NCBI GenBank assembly: GCA_964439625.1
Contig: CAYTPI010000028.1
Coordinates: 1 to 32,893 of the forward strand
Reading direction: 5' to 3'
Origin: CAYTPI01 sp964439625
GTDB taxonomy: Bacteria; Chloroflexota; Anaerolineae; Aggregatilineales; UBA3940
Length of the DNA: 32,893 nucleotides
Under the pieces are notes generated by a model. It was not told the DNA's origin. It ran no database searches and worked only from the letters and a program-made list of their open reading frames with translations. This document shows, in pieces, positions 7,288-15,563 of the stretch. Every line of letters starts with the position of its first letter. Within the stretch, counting starts at the first letter, position 1. The position numbers and the translations under genes are program-made.

Positions 7288-8052
7288 GATTGTTGCCTAT
7301 CTTTCGTCGCCCATAATGGCAGCGGTTCTGTCCGGTCACGCCATAATTTTGGGATCAGGTTGGTTGTTGAACAACCAACAACGATTCCAGCAACTAAGGC
7401 GCACATTGTGTCACTATCGTTCGTCGCGGCTGCTGCCTGCCACACTGCGGTTTCAAAATCTCCGACGGTCAATGAACTCCGGACGCTCTGGAATTGGTTT
7501 GCCTTGATACTGCCAACTAACACTTATCGCGGTTCCAAGTACAATAGTTCCCGCAATGCCGTCGGCATGTTTATGGGTCACTTCAGCAGAGCGTTGTGCT
7601 GCATTAACAGCCTTTTCAAGATCATCTGAGAAGTACGCACCAATTGGCACAACCCGCTTCGCCATATCAATTCCATCAGACCCGCGCCCATCATAGCGTG
7701 CAATTGAGACTGCTTTCCAGTCTTCGCCCGCTCTGATTCGCGGGAGCAGCTTAGCTATGGCACTGCTGTAGTTACGGAAGCGATGATAGCGTAGGGCGAT
7801 GTTCTCAGATAAGGCATTTTGATCTACGTTTTGGTAATGGCTGAGCATATCAAATACAAAGGCTGCCATGTTGGTGTCATCGCTCCATGCCCATGGCTCC
7901 GGCGGGAGTTCTTCCGGCCTGAGCCGGCGGCCTTCCAGCGCCGCATTCTGCATAGTTAGGTTACTGTAGAACATTTCACCAAAAGCATCACCAACGGCAA
8001 CAGCTTTGAGCGACTCATAGGTCCGCTCTATGCGTGTACTATGATCGTTCAT
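7284..8052 (-). pseudogene. ADP-ribosylglycohydrolase paralogue broken by internal deletion/frameshift
   Basis: Starting at ATG 8052 (MNDHS, matching MNDNS of the intact neighbour), the frame follows the ADP-ribosylglycohydrolase family: AVGDAFGEMF, WAWSDDTNMA (metal-binding Asp pair) and RSAEVTHKHADGIAGT. It reaches PEFID, then stops at 7453. The family's C terminus resumes in another frame just after the join (VGDFETAVW, SDTMCALVAGIVV, TEPLPL) and ends at 7284. Against the intact copy about 55 residues are missing at the join, so an out-of-frame deletion of roughly 165-170 bp is the simplest explanation. The substrate loop GNGSAMR of the intact copy is also degenerate here (GIDMAKR). A truncated N-terminal protein could still be made, but it lacks the C-terminal metal-site motif. 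Confidence 0.85.
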
Positions 8053-8193
8053 TAATGACGACACTTTCTTCGACAACATGAGTAGTCAGTCAGCATACAC
8101 AAATTATGATAAACGCTAGATTTTAATATACCGATACTAAAGCGTTTTTTGTAAATGTCAGTAATAAAAATAATCTCTACCAACATTATTATA

Positions 8194-9114
8194 TTATGCT
8201 GGCATCACGGATTTTGGTAGCGGTTCGCGGCGCTTGAGCCATTCTAACGGAATAGCGTCCGCCCCAGTATGGTTGACGACGATGCCACCAACAATGGCAC
8301 AGGTTGTGTCAATGTCACCAAGCGCCTCAGCCGTCAACCATAACGCTGATTGGTAGTTGGTTAAGTTATCTGCCGCACTGAAAATAGCGAAAGGAACGGT
8401 ATCCATATTGCTGATCTGGCTGCCGTTACCTAGCATTTGGGCGGCGGTGTAGGTGGTTAATACATCGCGGGCATCTCGTGCTTGAGCCAGCCGCATACGC
8501 ACTTCGCTTAAGGGGACGTAATCTAGTACTGCATCGATGAAATCTGCTCGATTAGGTGTTGCACTGCGCACCTGCCAAGCAATCGCTGAAGCCACCGCCA
8601 CCGCAATTGCCCCCGCAATTGCCTCCTCATGGGCATGGGTGACTTCTGCACTACGCGCAGCCTCGGTCTGTACGCGGTTAAGGTCATCCGCGAAGTAAGC
8701 GCCTAAGGGGGCAACGCGCATGGCAGACCCATTGCCATACGATCCTTGGCCTGTGAATAATTTGCGTGCCTCGAGGTGCCAGGCAGCGCCTTGAGCATAA
8801 CGCCTTAGGAGATCGTGCATGGCTGCGCCATAAGCCCGATCTGGATTGTCGAGGTATGCTGTGCCGAAGCTCATCGCGAGCTCGTCAGGCCGTACTTCGC
8901 CGTATACTCGGAGATGCTCATAGAGCGTGCCAGCCATGTGTGTGTCATCCGTCCAGCGCCATGGAGCAGCGGGTAGGACCGTAGGCTTGCTGCCAGTCTT
9001 GCCGAATAGGCGCATGGAGTCATGTTGGAAGAAGAGTTGACCGAAGGCATCTCCAACAGAAAGACCTGTTAGAGAGCGATATGCACGGGCTTCGCGCTCG
9101 GAGTTGTCATTCAT
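8194..9114 (-). CDS. ADP-ribosylglycohydrolase family protein
   Basis: A 306-residue DraG/ARH-type hydrolase. Motifs in order: SVGDAFGQLFF (19-29), PWRWTDDTHM with the dinuclear Mg-binding DDT (56-58), GSYGNGSAMRVAPLGAYF, RSAEVTHAHEEAIAGA, and GDIDTTCAIVGGIVV (266-280) carrying the second metal-binding Asp pair. The family removes ADP-ribose from proteins or nucleic acids, or hydrolyses related ADP-ribosyl compounds; some members act on other substrates. It is a tandem paralogue of the broken copy immediately downstream and shares its start. No ADP-ribosyltransferase gene lies nearby, so the substrate cannot be inferred. All core motifs are intact and the enzyme should be active. Confidence 0.92.
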   Translation of the reverse strand: MNDNSEREARAYRSLTGLSVGDAFGQLFFQHDSMRLFGKTGSKPTVLPAAPWRWTDDTHMAGTLYEHLRVYGEVRPDELAMSFGTAYLDNPDRAYGAAMHDLLRRYAQGAAWHLEARKLFTGQGSYGNGSAMRVAPLGAYFADDLNRVQTEAARSAEVTHAHEEAIAGAIAVAVASAIAWQVRSATPNRADFIDAVLDYVPLSEVRMRLAQARDARDVLTTYTAAQMLGNGSQISNMDTVPFAIFSAADNLTNYQSALWLTAEALGDIDTTCAIVGGIVVNHTGADAIPLEWLKRREPLPKSVMPA

Positions 9115-9211
9115 TCTATCGTCCTACAAAAGTGTGCCCGGTGTAACATAATGAATTGGCTCAGCATCTTCTCAGTTGTTTAGTAGCTGATGTTAAACAA
9201 TGGGATGACGG

Positions 9212-10171
9212 TCATAGTCGCTTCTCATAAGTGATCCGGCTGCGTAAGAAGGAGAACCCCATTCCTGTTAAGAAGTGTTCAGCGCCGGTATCGCCGCTGC
9301 GCATTTCGATCAACACTTTGCTGAAATCTTCATCCTTAAAGCACGTTAGTAGATGGCTAAGCAAGGCTTGCCCAAGCCGTTGACGTCGGGCTGCTGGGAC
9401 GACACCCAATTGCAACACACGTCCGACCGGTTGCTGCTGGTCATCCATACTGGCTGCGCAAATGGCAAACGCAACGGGCTTATCACCTTCCTTAAGCAAC
9501 AACGACAGATCAGGACGAAACTCTTCCATCCCAGTCATATTGGTGACCCATGTTTCCTGCGGCCAGTCAGGGAAGTCATCGCGTTCAGAAAACGACTCCT
9601 CGTATACCGTAAAAAACGCATCTGCTAGCTTGGCGTCCCATGGGTTGACGTCGACCGCATCTGGCAGTGGGTTTTCGGGTAGATCATCGCCCAATGGGTG
9701 TACCATCTCGTCAACTGAAAAAGCTTCACTGAACCCGTTATGTTCGTACAGAGAAACGGCTCCCCTGAGCGTATCATAGACATCGATGCGTAAAACACCA
9801 GGTCGCGGGTCTTCGGTAAGAACCCGGCGAGCGCGTACAATCATCCAATTGAGCACAAAGTGACCCAACCCCCGTGACCGGTGATCAGGATGAACAATAC
9901 CATTCAGATAGGCTCTTTGTTCGTGCTCAAGGTGATTCTCGTAGCGAACGCGACCAACTACTGCAAAATGTCCGTATTCATCAACGGCACAGATTGAGTC
10001 ATTATCGAGGTCAAGTTCATCAAGGATGCGCCGATAATACCCTATTGGGCGTCGGTAAGAGTCGCCATCAGCTCGGGCGGTTGCCAGCTGAAGGCGATAC
10101 AGGCGCATCTCATCTCCAAGTTGGAGGCTGCGCCAACTTAGGTCGTTAGATATGGGCAGGCTCGGTAGCAT
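9212..10171 (-). CDS. tandem double-GNAT N-acetyltransferase
   Basis: The 319-residue product contains two GNAT folds. The N-terminal one (about 12-150) has the acetyl-CoA loop motif GIVHPDHRSRGLG followed by LYEHNGFSEAFS; the C-terminal one (about 165-319) has LQLGVVPAARRQRLGQALL and a closing FLTGMGFSFLRSRITYEK. Double-GNAT proteins of this size include mycothiol synthase MshD and many uncharacterised Chloroflexota and Actinobacteria enzymes. Acceptor substrate unknown; I do not call it MshD because nothing here suggests mycothiol. It sits upstream of the ADP-ribosylglycohydrolase on the same strand with a 97-bp gap. Confidence 0.85.
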   Translation of the reverse strand: MLPSLPISNDLSWRSLQLGDEMRLYRLQLATARADGDSYRRPIGYYRRILDELDLDNDSICAVDEYGHFAVVGRVRYENHLEHEQRAYLNGIVHPDHRSRGLGHFVLNWMIVRARRVLTEDPRPGVLRIDVYDTLRGAVSLYEHNGFSEAFSVDEMVHPLGDDLPENPLPDAVDVNPWDAKLADAFFTVYEESFSERDDFPDWPQETWVTNMTGMEEFRPDLSLLLKEGDKPVAFAICAASMDDQQQPVGRVLQLGVVPAARRQRLGQALLSHLLTCFKDEDFSKVLIEMRSGDTGAEHFLTGMGFSFLRSRITYEKRL

Positions 10172-10248
10172 GGCAAATGTTAGTCTCTCGTGCGTTCATC
10201 TAACGGTGATTACGACCGATTCCTTGAGAATTATGACGGTCGAACACC

Positions 10249-10275
10249 TTGAAACATAGTACCATAAAGTATAGT
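10249..10275 (+). promoter_or_regulatory. possible promoter of the acyl-CoA dehydrogenase-like gene
   Basis: TTGAAA (10249-10254) and TATAGT (10270-10275) are separated by 15 bp, a short spacer. The direct repeat ATAGTAC occurs at 10256-10262 and 10271-10277, overlapping the -10, and might bind a regulator. The gene starts at 10360. Confidence 0.35.
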
Positions 10276-10359
10276 ACTACGTAACCATAGCTCATGAACA
10301 AGCGTAAGCTGTCATGCTGTGGTACACCTAAATACAACCGACACAGAGGGGATTTTACA

Positions 10360-11523
10360 ATGCAGACTTATGCAGAAGAGTCTATGGTCTCAGTCGCCCA
10401 GCGACTTGCTGCTGATGTTCGCCCACGGGCTGACTCCGCAGACCGCACCGCAACTCTGCCCGCCGAAGACGTCGAAGCGTTGATTACAAGCGGATATTCC
10501 ACCCTTGCGGTTCCAAAAGAATACGGTGGCTATGGTGCTACGCTGGCTGAAGCAGTCGAGGCTCAATTAGAACTTGCGCAGGGCAGCGGTTCCACTGCGA
10601 TGGTTGCTGCGATGCAAACACAGGTTTTTGGTAATGAGCGTGAGCAGCGCACTTGGTCGGAAGCGCATTTCGCCTATGCTTGCGAGCAAGCCGTGAACTA
10701 CGGCGGCCTGTTCAACTCGTGCGCCAGCGAGCCGAGGCTCGGCAGCCCATCACGCGGGCGGGTCTTTGCCACTACTGCCATCCGTGATGGCGACGAATTT
10801 GTCATTAATGGGCACAAAAATTGGATCACCGGTGGGCAGTACTTGACGCACCTGATGACTTGGCTGGATATTAACGGCGAAGCCAACATGGTGATGATCC
10901 CGGGTGATGCTCAGGGTATTCGCTGGGAAGAAACTTGGCAAGCTGCATTCTCCTTACGAGCGACCAACAGCCATGATGTCATCTTTGAAGACGTTCGCGT
11001 GCCAGTGACGAATCTATTTAAATCACCAAATAGTAAAAAAACGCGGCCCAACGCCTGGTTTCCGATGATGCTCTCTGGTGTTTATCTAGGGTCGGCATTG
11101 GCAGCCCGCAACACCCTGATCGAGTATACCCTTGAGCGCGTACCGTCATCGTTGGGTAAGCCCATCGCGACGCTGCCGAAGATTCAGCGGCAGGTGGGCG
11201 CTCTTGATGTTAAGCTGCAAGCGGCGCGCCGCTTCCTATTGGATGCCTGCAAAGAGTGGAATGGGGGCCAAGACTGGCAGGCAGCCTATCCGAACCTAGT
11301 CGCCGCGAAATACTTCGCGATCAATGCGGCGAATGAAGCCACCCAAGACGCTATGGAAATTGCGGGCGCAGCCAGTATTAGTGGCTACCAACTACCACTG
11401 GAGCGCTACTTCCGGGATGTACGCGCTGGCCTGATGCAGCCACCTGCCGGGGAGACGGCCTTAGAGATCATCGGTAAAGCTGCCATCGGGCCTATTGAGG
11501 ATGTGCAACAATCCGCTGAATAA
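10360..11523 (+). CDS. acyl-CoA dehydrogenase-family flavoprotein, atypical active site
   Basis: The start is ATG 10360 (MQTYAEES) because AGAGGGG lies 8-10 nt upstream and the 22-residue extension to 10294 is unlike the family. The 387-residue product has the acyl-CoA dehydrogenase layout: an N-terminal helical domain with VPKEYGGYGAT, a middle beta domain with INGHKNWITGGQYLTHLM and the following FEDVRVPVTNLF, and a C-terminal helical bundle ending YFRDVRAGLMQPPAGETAL. In classical enzymes the catalytic Glu lies in an IYEGT-like motif after that RD; here the position reads MQPPAG. It may therefore not perform ordinary acyl-CoA desaturation and could be a related flavin enzyme. It is monocistronic as far as I can see. 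Confidence 0.85.
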   Translation: MQTYAEESMVSVAQRLAADVRPRADSADRTATLPAEDVEALITSGYSTLAVPKEYGGYGATLAEAVEAQLELAQGSGSTAMVAAMQTQVFGNEREQRTWSEAHFAYACEQAVNYGGLFNSCASEPRLGSPSRGRVFATTAIRDGDEFVINGHKNWITGGQYLTHLMTWLDINGEANMVMIPGDAQGIRWEETWQAAFSLRATNSHDVIFEDVRVPVTNLFKSPNSKKTRPNAWFPMMLSGVYLGSALAARNTLIEYTLERVPSSLGKPIATLPKIQRQVGALDVKLQAARRFLLDACKEWNGGQDWQAAYPNLVAAKYFAINAANEATQDAMEIAGAASISGYQLPLERYFRDVRAGLMQPPAGETALEIIGKAAIGPIEDVQQSAE

Positions 11524-11588
11524 AGTGCCGTTCTGTCCGCACTTGCGGTATTCTAGCTAAACACTTTGAGAATATACCTGTGCAGCCC

Positions 11589-11617
11589 TTGACCTGCATA
11601 GTGTGACAGACTATCCA
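11589..11617 (+). promoter_or_regulatory. possible promoter of the kinase-like gene
   Basis: TTGACC (11589-11594) is followed after 17 bp by TATCCA (11612-11617). The -35 is good and the -10 weak. A ribosome site, AAGGTGAGAGG, precedes ATG 11641 by about 6 nt. Confidence 0.3.
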
Positions 11618-11640
11618 CATCAGTAAGGTGAGAGGACGCT

Positions 11641-12489
11641 ATGCCAAGCTATACCGGAAAACGACTCGGTAAGTACAAAGTTGGCGAATTGGTTCGCAAA
11701 GAAGGTGTCGCCGATTTGTACGTCGCCACGCCTGTGGATACGGGGCAGAAAGTCGTGATGAAGATTTTCCATATGTTCACGTTGGTTGGTGGCGATCCTC
11801 AAATGCTTGGTGAGTTTGTGCAGGCGGCAGCCAAACTTGATCGGTTAAAGCACCCGCACATCATGCCTATTCTCGATATCGGAGCGGAGCAAGGAGTTGG
11901 GTTTATCACGATGCCTATCGCTGACAATGGTTCGCTTGACTACAAATTGCGCAAAGGGCCAGTTACGCTGGCAGAAGCGGTTCATCTGATTTTTCAGACG
12001 GCTGTGGCTGTTGGCTATGCACACGGGCGGGATATCAAACACTGCAACATTCGCCCTATCGATATCTTCATCAATGAAAACAACAATGTGATGTTGGGTG
12101 ACTTAGGGTTGTCGCTGCAAGTCTCGCAGATCGTTAGTGCCAAAGGCGCTTTGACTCTCACGCGCCCAGATCAATCAGGGGCGACACTGGAATACATGGG
12201 CCCGGAGCAGCTATCGGGTAAAGAACCAAACACACGCAGTGATATCTACGCGATGGGGGTCGTCTTGTTTGAAATGCTGGTGGGGCATCCACCCTTTCAA
12301 GATAAGAACCCAGTGATGTTGATGATGAAGCAGCTTCAAGAGACGCCACCAAAGCCCACTGATCTCGATGCCAGCTTTCCGCAGGCTATCGAAGCGGTGA
12401 TTTTGAAGGCTCTCGATAAAGATCCTAGCAAACGGCAGCAGTCCGCAATTGCGTTCGGCGAGGCTGTGTTGAAAGCATCCACTGCCTAA
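11641..12489 (+). CDS. Ser/Thr protein kinase-fold protein, predicted pseudokinase
   Basis: The 282 residues span a whole kinase domain with little else. The fold is clear: VVMK with Lys41, HPHIMPILDIG, DLG (154-156), YMGPEQ (185-190, APE equivalent) and DIYAMGVVLFEML (201-213). Key catalytic positions are changed. The glycine loop reads LVRKEGVADLY, losing three glycines. The alphaC Glu appears to be Ala62. Aligning AYAHGRDIKHCNIRPID to the usual AYAHARGVVHRDIKPSN gives HRD to HCN (catalytic Asp to Asn136), Lys to Arg138 and Asn to Asp141. It should bind nucleotide poorly and lack normal phosphotransfer. There is no membrane segment or PASTA domain. A 123-residue gene follows after 7 bp, probably co-transcribed. 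Confidence 0.88.
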   Translation: MPSYTGKRLGKYKVGELVRKEGVADLYVATPVDTGQKVVMKIFHMFTLVGGDPQMLGEFVQAAAKLDRLKHPHIMPILDIGAEQGVGFITMPIADNGSLDYKLRKGPVTLAEAVHLIFQTAVAVGYAHGRDIKHCNIRPIDIFINENNNVMLGDLGLSLQVSQIVSAKGALTLTRPDQSGATLEYMGPEQLSGKEPNTRSDIYAMGVVLFEMLVGHPPFQDKNPVMLMMKQLQETPPKPTDLDASFPQAIEAVILKALDKDPSKRQQSAIAFGEAVLKASTA

Positions 12490-12496
12490 TACGAAT

Positions 12497-12868
12497 ATGA
12501 TGCCCGACCTGGATCAAAACGATGAATTTGGGCCGCACCAAACACTGGCACGCCGCGCCGCTTGGATGCTGGCGGAGCGACCCTTCTTCGACAAAGACCT
12601 AATCCCCAACATCGATCATGCCCTGATCTCCGCCGCCCTTTGGGAGAACCATCAATATGGTCGCAAAGATTGCCAAGCGTATCTTAATAAGCTGCCCGCT
12701 GCTCCCTACAAAAAACTAGTCGATGATGTCGTGGCTGAATTGGTGACGCATTACCCCGTGGCGGCGCGACGCTTTATCGCCAGCAACGCCCCGATGATCA
12801 GCCGCAGCGGCACGACCTCGTCCGCTGCTCCAATGCTTGGCAGCAAAGGCGATCAGAACACAGTATGA
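12497..12868 (+). CDS. small hypothetical protein co-transcribed with the pseudokinase
   Basis: The 123-residue product starts 7 bp after the kinase-like gene stops, at tandem ATGs (MMPDLDQ). The first 95 or so residues look helical and soluble (LARRAAWMLAERPFFDKD, DCQAYLNKLPAAPYKKLVDD), and the tail is Ser/Thr/Gly-rich and probably disordered (MISRSGTTSSAAPMLG). No transmembrane segment, cysteine cluster or known motif is visible. Spacing suggests a functional partner of the pseudokinase. I do not recognise the family. Confidence 0.7.
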   Translation: MMPDLDQNDEFGPHQTLARRAAWMLAERPFFDKDLIPNIDHALISAALWENHQYGRKDCQAYLNKLPAAPYKKLVDDVVAELVTHYPVAARRFIASNAPMISRSGTTSSAAPMLGSKGDQNTV

Positions 12869-12912
12869 TGAGGCTGGGATTTGTTGACGTCGAGGTGCGG
12901 TATACGTTTCGT

Positions 12913-12941
12913 TTGATCTGTTTGACGCCTCCAGCTACAAT
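12913..12941 (+). promoter_or_regulatory. probable promoter of the GT39-like gene
   Basis: TTGATC (12913-12918) and TACAAT (12936-12941) are separated by exactly 17 bp. GGAG at 12973-12976 precedes ATG 12985 by 8 nt. Confidence 0.5.
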
Positions 12942-12984
12942 GCCCACGCTGTCTATCACTGAGCTACTTACCGGAGCCTAAAGA

Positions 12985-15369
12985 ATGGCTGTTGTCCCGA
13001 TCAAAAAGCCTGCCGATATCCGTTTTGAACGCTACTTAGCTGCGGGTGTTGTGCTGCTGTTGTTTGGTTTTATGCTGCGTACCATCGCTTTACTGACGCT
13101 GCCAGCCCAATGGCTGGAAGCCATGCACCTACTGCGCGTTGAACTCGTGCTGAGCGGCAATCTTTTCGACCATCCGATATCGATGCGTAAGTGGATATCT
13201 GTACCAGTGCTGGCGTTTGCCTTTCGACCTGGCGGCCCTGAGGGGTTGTGGCTAGCGCGGGTCTTCTCTGCGCTGCTTGGCGTTCTAAACGTCGCAGGCG
13301 CGCTGGCCTTGGGGCGTATGCTCTTCAATGATCGGCGCGTGGGCCTGCTGGCTGGTTTGATCTATGCTGTACTCCCGTTGGCGGTGTTTCATGAGCGTCA
13401 AGCCCTCAGTGATCCGCTCTTCGTGACATTAGCGACGTTTGGTACCCTGTTGTCGTTAGTCTACGCTCGGCGTCCCTCATGGACGTGGGCTGTGCTGCTG
13501 GGCGTGACGTTGGCGGGCGCTTACCTAGCAAAGGTGGCGGCGCTGCCATACTTTTTCTTGCCCGGCTTGGCGATTCTATTGTTTACGCCGCAAAAGGGTT
13601 GGGTCAAAGCGATTGGTTACTACAGCGGATCACTCGCCTTGATGGCAGCGCTGATTGTGCTGGCCTATGCTTTTTACTATCAAGCCAACCCACAGGATTA
13701 TGCTTCGTTAGGTGAAGCGATTATCGGGCAGATCATCGGTCTTTCTCCTGGGGGGGCAGCGCCATCCGGTGGTTATGGTACGGCCTTAGCGCGCCAGTTC
13801 ACCGATCTGCTTGACGTCACTAATGTTTACATCGGTTGGGTGCTGCTGGCCTTATCGATTGTTGGGCTGGCCGCTGCGATTATCTACCGCAAGCAATGGC
13901 GCCAAGCACTATTCATTGTCTTCCCAGCTTTTGTCTTCCTGACCCCGATTATTGTCTCAGGGCTGTCAACTGGGCGTCTGCGTGAACCGTATCTGCCTGG
14001 GCGTTATATTTTGCAGCACGGTGCACCATTGGCAGCCTTGGCGGCTCTCGCAGTGATCGTGCTTATTCAACGCATTGGTCAGCACGACAGTCGTGCCAGG
14101 ACGCTCTCCGCTGCGGTTGTGATCGCAATCGCGACGGCCCCTGCCGTTTGGTTCGATACCGTATTGGTCACCAACCCGCGAGAGGCAGAACTCACCCGCA
14201 TTGATAACTCTGAGTACCTTTCGGGCTACAACAGCGGCTACGGGCATGTGGATGTTGCCAACTACTTACTGACGGTGCTCGAAGAGGAAGACGCTGACGC
14301 CGTCCATCTATTGGTGAACGGCAACTTTCTTCAGGTGGAGGCTTATATTGGTAATGGAGAACGTGTGGGTACAGTGGATGCTTTACGCGAAGCCACAACC
14401 ATTCAGCGTGATTGGCTCAGTGAGCGCCTTGCAGCGGGCGAACCCGTCTACGTGATGAACCAAATTCACCCCGCCATCGATGAATTTACTCCGAACCCAC
14501 ATGGGGCTATCCTCGAATGGCAAACAACGTTTGACAGCCCTGCTGGGGAGCTTGAACTCTATCAGATAGTTGGTGCAGAGGGGCAGCTGGCGGAGCGCAT
14601 CTACCAGCAGAGCGTGCCGCGACCTGAGCAAATGACTGAAGATTATACCGAGCTGTCAACGACACTGGCTGAAACAGTCTATGTCTTTCCGGATGGGCAG
14701 GCGGCTGGCTTCGACCGCCCCACTCAGGTTATCAGCCCTGAACGCTGGCCTCTCGACCAGCAAGAAGCGGATAGGTTGGTTGCTGTGCTGAATACGGAAG
14801 GCGACGTGTTCGATGTCGTCTTGGTGGACCAAACTGAAAGTGACCCAAATCGCTTTATTGCGACTACACTGCAATCGAACCTGTATTGGATGAATGAAAC
14901 TTACGCTGGACTGTTACAGCGTCAGCGCTTTATGGCTGGCCCATCTGCTCCAGAATTTCAGGCCGTCACTGGTGTGTTTGAGAACGTCATTCAGATCAAC
15001 GAGGCTGCCATGGTTGATCCACAAGTGAAGCCGGGCGGCCTTATGCGGATGGCGTTCCGTTGGGGTACCTCCGCCGAAATTGCCGACTCGTTCACGGTCT
15101 TCGTGCATATTTTTGATCCTAACCTCAATCTGGTGTCTCAGACGCTAAACATTCCGGGGAATGGCCTCTACCCAATGATTGACTGGCAACCCGGCGATAT
15201 TATTGAAGATCGCTATGCCTTCCAACTACCGGATGGCATTCCCACCGGAACCTATCAGGTGTGGGTGGGCGTCACTGATGAGGAAAAAGCCCTGCGCTTG
15301 TTGGTCACTAAGGGCATCGAACATGGCGACAACTACGTGGTTGCCGGTCGGTTTGAGGTGGTCGAGTAG
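12985..15369 (+). CDS. GT39-like (ArnT/PMT-type) membrane glycosyltransferase with C-terminal beta-sandwich
   Basis: The 794-residue product has an N-terminal GT-C core with about 10-12 hydrophobic helices (residues 18-400), then a large extracytoplasmic part. HERQALSDPLF and GAYLAKVAALPYFFLPG match the GT39 paralogue at 29119-31470 (FERQALVDPML). Such enzymes transfer sugars from polyprenyl-phosphate donors outside the membrane. The first-loop acidic motif is changed: where the paralogue has LYVDETQH, this protein has AQWLEAMH, so the Asp expected to be catalytic is Leu44. The C-terminal 130 residues carry DSFTVFVHIFD, PGNGLYPMIDWQPG and PTGTYQVWVGV, a beta-rich domain shared with both paralogues. 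A middle domain (VHLLVNGNFLQVEAYIG) is shared as well. Confidence 0.85.
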   Translation: MAVVPIKKPADIRFERYLAAGVVLLLFGFMLRTIALLTLPAQWLEAMHLLRVELVLSGNLFDHPISMRKWISVPVLAFAFRPGGPEGLWLARVFSALLGVLNVAGALALGRMLFNDRRVGLLAGLIYAVLPLAVFHERQALSDPLFVTLATFGTLLSLVYARRPSWTWAVLLGVTLAGAYLAKVAALPYFFLPGLAILLFTPQKGWVKAIGYYSGSLALMAALIVLAYAFYYQANPQDYASLGEAIIGQIIGLSPGGAAPSGGYGTALARQFTDLLDVTNVYIGWVLLALSIVGLAAAIIYRKQWRQALFIVFPAFVFLTPIIVSGLSTGRLREPYLPGRYILQHGAPLAALAALAVIVLIQRIGQHDSRARTLSAAVVIAIATAPAVWFDTVLVTNPREAELTRIDNSEYLSGYNSGYGHVDVANYLLTVLEEEDADAVHLLVNGNFLQVEAYIGNGERVGTVDALREATTIQRDWLSERLAAGEPVYVMNQIHPAIDEFTPNPHGAILEWQTTFDSPAGELELYQIVGAEGQLAERIYQQSVPRPEQMTEDYTELSTTLAETVYVFPDGQAAGFDRPTQVISPERWPLDQQEADRLVAVLNTEGDVFDVVLVDQTESDPNRFIATTLQSNLYWMNETYAGLLQRQRFMAGPSAPEFQAVTGVFENVIQINEAAMVDPQVKPGGLMRMAFRWGTSAEIADSFTVFVHIFDPNLNLVSQTLNIPGNGLYPMIDWQPGDIIEDRYAFQLPDGIPTGTYQVWVGVTDEEKALRLLVTKGIEHGDNYVVAGRFEVVE

Positions 15370-15563
15370 TGAACCTGCCTGACTCAATTGAAGATAGCCT
15401 GAGTTGCGTTAGCTACTTGACTGGCACCGCAATGCCGAATGTACTGCCAACATCTTCAGTTGAGGCAAACCAAACCTCTGTTGCATGGACACAATCTCGA
15501 ATTTGCAGGTTGCAGCCGTTACAATCATAGCCGCTCAATTGACCGTTTGCTTTCAAGTTTTCT

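Noticed and set aside
6968..7339. Alternative minus-strand frame (123 residues, GTG start) overlapping the three-helix membrane protein
   Set aside because: Its sequence is Cys/Arg/Trp-scattered, typical of an out-of-frame shadow of a hydrophobic gene.
8110..8150. Inverted repeat AACGCT...AGCGTT followed by a T run on plus
   Set aside because: Looks like a terminator, but no plus-strand gene lies upstream for several kb; probably AT-rich chance or part of the minus-strand promoter region.
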